NCBI RefSeq assembly: GCF_020176695.1
Contig: NZ_JAIWIA010000007.1
Coordinates: forward strand, 62,001-126,000
Origin: Massilia sp. MS-15
GTDB lineage: Bacteria > Pseudomonadota > Gammaproteobacteria > Burkholderiales > Burkholderiaceae_D
DNA: 64,000 nucleotides
Reading direction: 5' to 3'
In this document: positions 58,645 through 64,000 of the stretch, in pieces
Layout of the letters: every line of letters starts with the position of its first letter
Numbering within the stretch: position 1 is the stretch's first letter
Notes under the pieces: generated by a model
The model's input: only the letters and a program-made list of their open reading frames with translations
Database searches by the model: none
What the model was told of the DNA's origin: nothing
Program-made: the position numbers and the translations under genes

Positions 58645-59508
58645 TCAGGCTGCAAAGCGCCCCGCGCGGAAGTCCTCGAAGGCCTGGTACAGCTCGTCGG
58701 TGCTGTTCATCACGAACGGCCCGTGCTGGGCGATCGGCTCGTTCAGCGGGCGCCCCGCCAGCAGGATCAGGCGGGTGTCCTGCAGCGCCTTGATGCGCAC
58801 GCCGTCGGCCCCTGCCGCGTTGTCCAGCAGCGCCATGCGCGCCTGCCCCACGCCCTTACCCTCGACCACCGCCTCGCCCCGGTACACGTAGAAGAAGGCG
58901 TTGTGGCCCTGCGGGATCGGCTGCTCGAAGCTGGCGCCGGCCGGGATCGTCAAGTCCAGGTAGAGCGGCTCGGTACGGGGGCGCTGCACCGCGCCGGCCA
59001 CGCCGTGGGTCTCGCCGGCGATCACCTGCACCGTCACGCCCTGTGCGTCGGTAAAGCGCGGTACCTCCGCCGAGGGGATGTCGCGGTACCAGGGCGCCAT
59101 CATCTTGTCCTGCGCCGGCAGGTTGAGCCACAGCTGGAAGCCTTCCATCAGGCCTTCGCTCTGTTCCGGCATCTCGGAGTGGATCACGCCACGCCCGGCC
59201 GTCATCCACTGCACGCCGCCGTCGCTCACCAGGCCTTCGTTGCCGGCACTGTCGCGATGGCGCATGCGCCCGTGGATCATGTAGGTGACGGTCTCGAAGC
59301 CGCGGTGCGGGTGCTCCGGGAAGCCGGCGATGTAGTCGCCCGCCTTGTCGCTGCCGAAGGCATCGAGCATCAGGAAGGGATCGAGGCGGCGCTGCAGGGT
59401 GCCGGTCAGCACCCGGTTGATCTTGACGCCGGCGCCGTCCATCACGAACTGGCCCTGGACCAGGCGTTCGACGCCGCGCGACCTGGTGATGGAAACTTGC
59501 TTGCTCAT
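58645..59508 (-). CDS. Pirin-family bicupin protein
   Basis: 287 residues. The pirin signature with metal ligands is present: PEHPHRGFETVTYMIHGRMRHRDS, then GGVQWMTAGRGVIHSEMP. The second cupin (about 150-285) is less conserved in ligands. Bacterial pirins such as YhhW act as quercetin 2,3-dioxygenases or redox regulators binding iron. It lies next to an FMN azoreductase and its divergent LysR gene, the usual setting for quinone or flavonoid stress response. It starts 82 bp after the azoR gene on the same strand and may be co-transcribed. Confidence 0.9.
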   Translation of the reverse strand: MSKQVSITRSRGVERLVQGQFVMDGAGVKINRVLTGTLQRRLDPFLMLDAFGSDKAGDYIAGFPEHPHRGFETVTYMIHGRMRHRDSAGNEGLVSDGGVQWMTAGRGVIHSEMPEQSEGLMEGFQLWLNLPAQDKMMAPWYRDIPSAEVPRFTDAQGVTVQVIAGETHGVAGAVQRPRTEPLYLDLTIPAGASFEQPIPQGHNAFFYVYRGEAVVEGKGVGQARMALLDNAAGADGVRIKALQDTRLILLAGRPLNEPIAQHGPFVMNSTDELYQAFEDFRAGRFAA

Positions 59509-59590
59509 GCTGCTCTCCTGGTTGTGTGCTTGTCCGTGCTGCTGCCGGTGTTCGGGTGTTCGCCTCGCCGCGCCGCCCGAGGGTGCGATG

Positions 59591-60187
59591 TTACGCCAGC
59601 GCCGCTTCGACGGCGTCGTTGGCTGCCTGCTGGCCCCTGGCGGCCGCTTCCGGTCCCATGTTCAGGCCGGACGAATAGATGAAGCTGTGGTCGGTCAGGC
59701 CCAGGAAGTTCAGCAGCATGCGGATGTGCGGCACCTGCGGGTCGCTCTCGACCGGGTAGACGCCGCCGCGCGCCGCCGCCACGAATACCTTCTTGTCCTT
59801 CAGCAGGCCTTCCGGACCGTTCTCCGTATAGCGGAAGGTCACGCCGGAGCGGGCGATGGCATCGAACCAGTTCTTCAGCTGCACCGGCATGCCGAAGTTG
59901 TACATCGGCGCGCCGATCACGATCACGTCGGCCGCCTGCGCTTCGGCGATCAGGGCGTCGTCCAGGGCCACGCGTGCCGCCTGTTCCGGGCTGCGCTGCG
60001 CGGCCGGGGTGAACAGGGCGCCGACCGCGGCCGCGTCCAGTTCCGGATGCGGCCGGGCGCCGAGGTCGCGCCGCACGACGTGCGCGCCGGGCTGGCTGGC
60101 CAGCAGCCTGTCGACGATGCGCTGGGTGACACGGCTCGATTCGGAATCGGCGCCGCGGACGCTGGAGGTGATGTGCAGGATGTTCAT
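59591..60187 (-). CDS. azoR: FMN-dependent NADH azoreductase/quinone reductase
   Basis: 198 residues from the ATG at 60185-60187. The flavodoxin-like FMN site is visible in [20 protein letters not shown] and in [18 protein letters not shown], typical of AzoR. It reduces azo bonds and, more physiologically, quinones by two electrons using NADH, preventing redox cycling. It is divergent from a LysR regulator; the 107 bp between them hold a strong dyad (60265-60278). An upstream extension crosses that regulatory region and was rejected. Confidence 0.9.
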   Translation of the reverse strand: MNILHITSSVRGADSESSRVTQRIVDRLLASQPGAHVVRRDLGARPHPELDAAAVGALFTPAAQRSPEQAARVALDDALIAEAQAADVIVIGAPMYNFGMPVQLKNWFDAIARSGVTFRYTENGPEGLLKDKKVFVAAARGGVYPVESDPQVPHIRMLLNFLGLTDHSFIYSSGLNMGPEAAARGQQAANDAVEAALA

Positions 60188-60264
60188 GGTGGCTGTCCTT
60201 CGCTGTGGGGTTCTCGATGGACCTACTTTAATGGTTCCAAAACCTGTGCGGAAGACAGTAGAAT

Positions 60265-60278
60265 GGATAACATTATCC
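60265..60278. promoter_or_regulatory. Dyad operator between azoR and lysR-type gene
   Basis: GGATAA-CA-TTATCC, perfect six-base arms, 17 bp upstream of the LysR-type start and 78 bp from azoR. Its position fits autorepression and divergent control by the LysR protein. Confidence 0.5.
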
Positions 60279-60294
60279 CACTGGTGGAACAATC

Positions 60295-61284
60295 ATGGAT
60301 GTCGAACCGAACGACCTGCTGCTCTTTGCCCGTATCGTCGAGGCGGGCAGCTTCAGCCGCGCGGCGCTGCGCGTGCAGCAGCCGAAATCGACCGTCTCGC
60401 GCCGCATCGCCCTGCTCGAGCAGAAGCTGGGCGAGCGTCTCCTGCAGCGCACCACGCGCAAGCTGGTCGTGACGGAATTCGGCGAGATCCTGCTGGAACA
60501 CGCGCGCAAGGTGGCGGAGGAAGTGGAGGCGGCCGGCGCCCTGGCCCAGCACCGCCAGGGCGAGCCGAGCGGCAAGCTGCGCATCTCGGCCCCGGGCGAC
60601 TTCGCCAACAGCGGCCTGCAGGAGGTGATCGCGCGCTTCATCGCGCGCTATCCGGCGGTGTCGCTGGAACTGGACCTGTCGCCGCGCCGGGTCGACCTGA
60701 TCGCCGAGAACTTCGACATCGCGATCCGCATGGGCGAGCTGCCCGACGACGCTTCGCTGAACGCGCGGCCGATCATGCTCGAGCAGTTCGGCCTGTACGC
60801 TGCGCCCGCCTACCTGGGACGGCGCGGCCTGCCCGAGCATCCGGACGACCTGCTGCGGCACGACCTGCTGTGCATCCTGAGCCGCCATGGCGGGGCCGTG
60901 CCCTGGGTGCTCCAGCGGGGCAAGCTGCGCTGGGAGCGCGCACTGCCTGCGCGCCTGAACGCCAATTCGCCCGAGCTGCTGGCGCGCATCGCGGCGCACG
61001 GCGCCGGCATCGCGGCCAGCTCGCTGACCTTCGCCGGGCCCTACGTGCACACGGGAGAACTGGTGCGGGTGCTGCCCGAGTGGGATTTGCCCAGCTCGAA
61101 AGGCTGGGCGGTATTCCCGGGACGGCGCCTGATGCCGGCCAAGACCCGGGCCTTCCTGGACATGATGGACGAGGCCTGCGTGGCGCGCGGCCACCGGCCC
61201 GCCCTCGCCGAAGCGCTCAGCGCGGACGGTTCCCCATCGTCTCGCCCAGGCGCACCGGACGCTCGGGCGCCCAGTCGGCGTTGA
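60295..61284 (+). CDS. LysR-family transcriptional regulator
   Basis: 329 residues. The helix-turn-helix is near the N-terminus (LFARIVEAGSFSRAALRVQQPKSTVSRRIALLE), followed by the linker helix and a two-lobed substrate domain (LRISAPGDFANSGLQEVIARF onward). It belongs to the AaeR/PecT-type group that often sits divergent from azoreductase or quinone reductase genes and activates them in response to electrophilic or phenolic compounds. The last 68 bp overlap the 3' end of psd on the other strand, so its C-terminal 23 residues (ADGSPSSRPGAPDARAPSRR) are probably a non-essential extension. Confidence 0.88.
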   Translation: MDVEPNDLLLFARIVEAGSFSRAALRVQQPKSTVSRRIALLEQKLGERLLQRTTRKLVVTEFGEILLEHARKVAEEVEAAGALAQHRQGEPSGKLRISAPGDFANSGLQEVIARFIARYPAVSLELDLSPRRVDLIAENFDIAIRMGELPDDASLNARPIMLEQFGLYAAPAYLGRRGLPEHPDDLLRHDLLCILSRHGGAVPWVLQRGKLRWERALPARLNANSPELLARIAAHGAGIAASSLTFAGPYVHTGELVRVLPEWDLPSSKGWAVFPGRRLMPAKTRAFLDMMDEACVARGHRPALAEALSADGSPSSRPGAPDARAPSRR

Positions 61285-62065
61285 AGGCGATCGTCCCTTT
61301 GCGGAACAGCATGACGACGGTGGAGCCGAGCAGGAAGCGGCCCATCTCCTCGCCCTTCTTGAGGTGCACCTGCTGGTCGTCGTAGCGCCATTCGCAGATG
61401 CGCGCCATGCGCGGCGGGTTGACCACGCCATGCCAGGCGGTGGCCATGCTGCCGACGATGGTGGCGCCCACCAGGGCCATCACGAAGGGGCCGTGTTCCG
61501 GGGAGTCGAACACGCACACGACGCGCTCGTTGCGCGCGAACAGGCCTGGCACGCCGCGCGCCGTGGTCGGGTTCACCGAGAACAGCGCGCCGGGCACGTA
61601 GATCATGCGGGTCAGGCGTGCGTCACAGGGCATGTGGATGCGGTGGTAGTCCTTCGGGCTCAGGTACAGGTTGGCGAAATGGCCGTGCTGGAAGTGGGCC
61701 GCCAGCGCCGCGTCGCCGCCCACCAGTTCGGCACTGGTGAACTTGTGGCCCTTGGCCTGGAAGATGTGGTGGTCGTCGATGTCACCGAACTGGCTGATCG
61801 CGCCATCCACCGGGCACACGAAATCGCTCTGGGCCAGCGGGCGCACGCCCTCGCGCAGCGGGCGGGTGAAGAATTCGTTGAAACTGCTGTAGCTGGCGAT
61901 GTCCGGATTGGCCGCCTCGTCCATGTTGACGCCGTACTTGGCCACGAACCAGCGGATCAGGCGCGTGGTCATGGCGCCGCCCTTGGCGCCGGCCACGCGG
62001 CCGGCGAAGTTGGTCAGCGCCGTCTTCGGCATCACATATTGGGGCAGGACTTTAATCCGGGACAC
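61217..62065 (-). CDS. psd: Phosphatidylserine decarboxylase proenzyme
   Basis: 282 residues with a GTG start at 62065 (GAGG upstream). The self-cleavage motif LGST, whose Ser becomes the pyruvoyl cofactor, is in GRFLLGSTVVML. Earlier motifs include FVCPVDGAISQFG (catalytic Asp) and YLSPKDYHRIHMPCD (His). It converts phosphatidylserine to phosphatidylethanolamine at the inner membrane, a central phospholipid step. The promoter has an excellent TATAAT box at plus 62099-62104. Longer frames upstream of the GTG are shadows of the next gene. Confidence 0.95.
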   Translation of the reverse strand: MSRIKVLPQYVMPKTALTNFAGRVAGAKGGAMTTRLIRWFVAKYGVNMDEAANPDIASYSSFNEFFTRPLREGVRPLAQSDFVCPVDGAISQFGDIDDHHIFQAKGHKFTSAELVGGDAALAAHFQHGHFANLYLSPKDYHRIHMPCDARLTRMIYVPGALFSVNPTTARGVPGLFARNERVVCVFDSPEHGPFVMALVGATIVGSMATAWHGVVNPPRMARICEWRYDDQQVHLKKGEEMGRFLLGSTVVMLFRKGTIAFNADWAPERPVRLGETMGNRPR

Positions 62066-62098
62066 TTGACAGGCCTCTTGCTGTGGAATCGATGACGC

Positions 62099-62104
62099 AT
62101 TATA
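62099..62104 (-). promoter_or_regulatory. -10 element of the psd promoter
   Basis: TATAAT on the minus strand, 34 bp upstream of the GTG start. Its context GCTATAATGCGTCATCG closely matches the tRNA-Arg promoters. No good -35 box was found at 17 bases. Confidence 0.6.
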
Positions 62105-62284
62105 GCGACGATCATGTAAATCAAACATGTTTATCGCCCGCCAGCCCGGCGGCGGCCCGGCTGTCGGCGCCGGACGTATGCGGCGCGGATAAGCGCGGCA
62201 TGCATATTCGATTCTTGCAGACAGTCCACATTGCTTCTGGGACAATCGGCATCCTTTTTTTGCACTCTCACTTTTGAAGTAGCC

Positions 62285-64000
62285 ATGTCTCCAGTCCTCA
62301 GCCCGTTCCGCCTGACCGCGCTTGCCGCCGCCATCAGCCTTTCCTTGTCCAGCCATGGCGTGTCCGCGCAGGAGGCCCAGGCGCCGGTCCGCGCCGATCC
62401 GCCCAAGGCGGAACAGGGCAAGAAGATCCAGCAGGTGGAAGTGAAGGGCGCGGCCGACAGCTACGATCCGCGCCGCGACGACACCGCGACCAAGGTGGTC
62501 ATCAACAGCGAGGAACTTACCAAGTACGGCGACACCAGCGTGCTCGACGTGCTCAAGCGCGTGCCGGGCATCACGGTCAACAGCGCGAACGGCCGCGGCG
62601 GCGAGATCCGCATGCGCGGCCTGGGCGCCGGCTATACCCAGATCCTGGTGAACGGCGAACGCGCCCCGGCCGGCTTCTCGATGGAGTCGCTGGCCCCGGA
62701 CTCGATCGAGCGCATCGAAGTGCTGCGCGCGGCCAGCGCCGAGTTCTCGACCCAGTCGGTGGCCGGCACCATCAACGTGATCCTGAAACGTTCGGTGAAG
62801 AACCGGATGCGCGAGCTGAAGCTGGCGATGCAGGGCTCGAGCAACGGCTGGGGGCCGAACGCCAACCTGCAGCTGTCCGACCGCGACGGCGGCTTCTCGT
62901 ACTCGGTCTCGGCGAATGCCGCCCAGGACCGCTTCGAGTTCGAGTCCAGCGGCGTGGAACGGGGCACGGCGCCGGACGGCAGCGTGAACATGCTGCGCAC
63001 CATGGTCCTGCCACAAAAGGGCAAGTTCAGCTTCCTGAACCTGAGCCCGCGCCTGAACTGGACCCTGGGCCAGGACAACACCCTGACCTCGCAGACCTTC
63101 ATCAACCTGAACCGCTTCAACAACCGCTTCTTCCAGCCGACCACCACCCTGATCGGCCCGCCGCCGCTGTACCCGAACCTGCTGACCGAGGCGGACAACG
63201 AAGGCAACTACCTGCGTTCCGACCTGATGTGGGCGCGCAAGTTCGAGGATGGCGCCAAGCTCGACCTGAAAATCGGCATCTCGGCTGGCGCCAGCGATGC
63301 GCTGTCGCACCGCGGCGCCTGGGCCGCAAACAACGCGCCCATCCTCGATACCGACATCGACATCGAGGGCAGGGAACGCGGCCTGAACTCGACCGGCAAG
63401 TACGCGCGTACGCTGCAGAAGGGCCATACCCTGGCCTTCGGCTGGGACGGCGGCGTGGACACCCGTGACGACCTGCGCACCGAACGCGACGCGCTGCGCG
63501 GCGCGGCCCCGCAGCCGGCCGACGAGCGCTCGGAAGCGCGCGTGAAGCGCTTGGCCATGTTCGCCCAGGACGAGTGGAACATCACGCCGCAATGGTCGAT
63601 GTACCTGGGCGCGCGCTGGGAAGGCATCCGCACCCATGCCGAGGGCAATACCTTCGGCGTGGCCGACAACAGCTCCAGCGTGTGGAGCCCGATCATGCAG
63701 ACCCTGTACAAGTTCCCGGCGGCGAAGGGCAAGGGCGGCGACCAGCTACGCCTGGCGCTGACCCGCACCTACAAGGCCCCCGGCCTGCAGTCGCTCAGCC
63801 CGCGCCGCGTCACCAACGAGAACAACAGCTCGACCGAGCCGGACTTCCAGGGCAACCCGAACCTCAAGCCGGAACTGGCCTTCGGCATCGACGCCGCCTA
63901 TGAGCACTACTGGGCCGAAGGCGCCCTGGTGTCGGTGAGCGTGTCCTCGCGCCGCATCAGCGATTTCACCCGCACCCTGGTGTTCTTCGAGAACGGACGC
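62285..64000 (+). CDS. TonB-dependent receptor (3' truncated by window edge)
   Basis: 572 residues are visible from the ATG at 62285; the frame is still open at 64000. A Sec signal (about 1-28, ending VSAQE), a possible TonB-box area, and a plug domain (about 65-165: KVVINSEELTKYGDTSVLDVLKRVPGITV, EIRMRGLGAGYTQILVNGER, IERIEVLRAASAEFSTQSVAGTINVILKR) are followed by barrel strands. The plug style, with TKYGDTSVLDVLKRVPG, is that of the larger siderophore or glycan importers in this clade. The ligand is unknown. The 219-bp upstream region (62066-62284) is shared with the psd promoter. Confidence 0.88.
   Translation, partial: MSPVLSPFRLTALAAAISLSLSSHGVSAQEAQAPVRADPPKAEQGKKIQQVEVKGAADSYDPRRDDTATKVVINSEELTKYGDTSVLDVLKRVPGITVNSANGRGGEIRMRGLGAGYTQILVNGERAPAGFSMESLAPDSIERIEVLRAASAEFSTQSVAGTINVILKRSVKNRMRELKLAMQGSSNGWGPNANLQLSDRDGGFSYSVSANAAQDRFEFESSGVERGTAPDGSVNMLRTMVLPQKGKFSFLNLSPRLNWTLGQDNTLTSQTFINLNRFNNRFFQPTTTLIGPPPLYPNLLTEADNEGNYLRSDLMWARKFEDGAKLDLKIGISAGASDALSHRGAWAANNAPILDTDIDIEGRERGLNSTGKYARTLQKGHTLAFGWDGGVDTRDDLRTERDALRGAAPQPADERSEARVKRLAMFAQDEWNITPQWSMYLGARWEGIRTHAEGNTFGVADNSSSVWSPIMQTLYKFPAAKGKGGDQLRLALTRTYKAPGLQSLSPRRVTNENNSSTEPDFQGNPNLKPELAFGIDAAYEHYWAEGALVSVSVSSRRISDFTRTLVFFENGR

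Overview
The window is a high-GC stretch of bacterial chromosome with dense, mostly single-copy housekeeping and accessory genes. It carries no rRNA, phage, transposase or CRISPR array that I can see. The gene set points to a betaproteobacterium, most likely of the Massilia/Telluria/Duganella type (Oxalobacteraceae). The reasons are many hybrid histidine kinases, a propeller-type (Reg_prop/Y_Y_Y) sensor, TonB receptors, LigD/Ku end joining, a RhlE-type helicase and AzoR/pirin/LysR genes. This assignment is inference from content and codon style; no search was run.

Layout. 1-400: the tail of a copper P-type ATPase running in frame into a CopZ-like metal-binding domain. 0.5-11.2 kb: hybrid kinase, protein acetyltransferase of the Pat type, RNA helicase, a short lipoprotein missed by length cut-offs, outer membrane protein, and a LytS/LytTR-type kinase-regulator pair. 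11.3-23.7 kb: His-rich secreted protein, aldo/keto reductase, type II NADH dehydrogenase, then a run of sensory genes (NarX-like kinase, hemerythrin protein, two hybrid kinases, REC-GGDEF cyclase, PAS-REC protein). 23.7-28.6 kb: a regulatory intergenic region with a probable minus-strand small RNA, followed by the operon TonB receptor - YfiR - CHASE-type hybrid kinase. 29.2-29.9 kb: three tRNA-Arg(ACG) genes, each with its own promoter and terminator; two lie in 145-bp copies that differ at only two positions. 30-34 kb: a large propeller-type histidine kinase.

35-43 kb is a DNA-repair and stress block: LigD (+), then on the minus strand catalase, an App1-type phosphatase, a small membrane protein, Ku and an SDR dehydrogenase. 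43-50.8 kb: a second diguanylate cyclase, a SulP transporter, PlsC-like acyltransferase, ArsC-like reductase, a beta-helix lipoprotein, thioesterase and two unrecognised genes. 50.9-62 kb: membrane-anchored protein and M1 aminopeptidase, an ArsR/old-yellow-enzyme operon with a clear operator palindrome, a deacylase, acyltransferase-3, pirin, AzoR and a divergent LysR regulator, and phosphatidylserine decarboxylase. A second TonB receptor runs off the right edge.

Themes. Signal transduction dominates: seven histidine kinases in 34 kb, only one with an adjacent classical regulator, plus two GGDEF cyclases and a YfiR protein. A second theme is redox and electrophile defence (catalase, OYE, AzoR, pirin, hemerythrin, NDH-2). 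The most notable unexplained signals are the CopA-CopZ read-through, the sRNA candidate antisense to the TonB/YfiR operon leader, and a hairpin that would hide the catalase ribosome binding site. I found no convincing wholly new multi-gene system.
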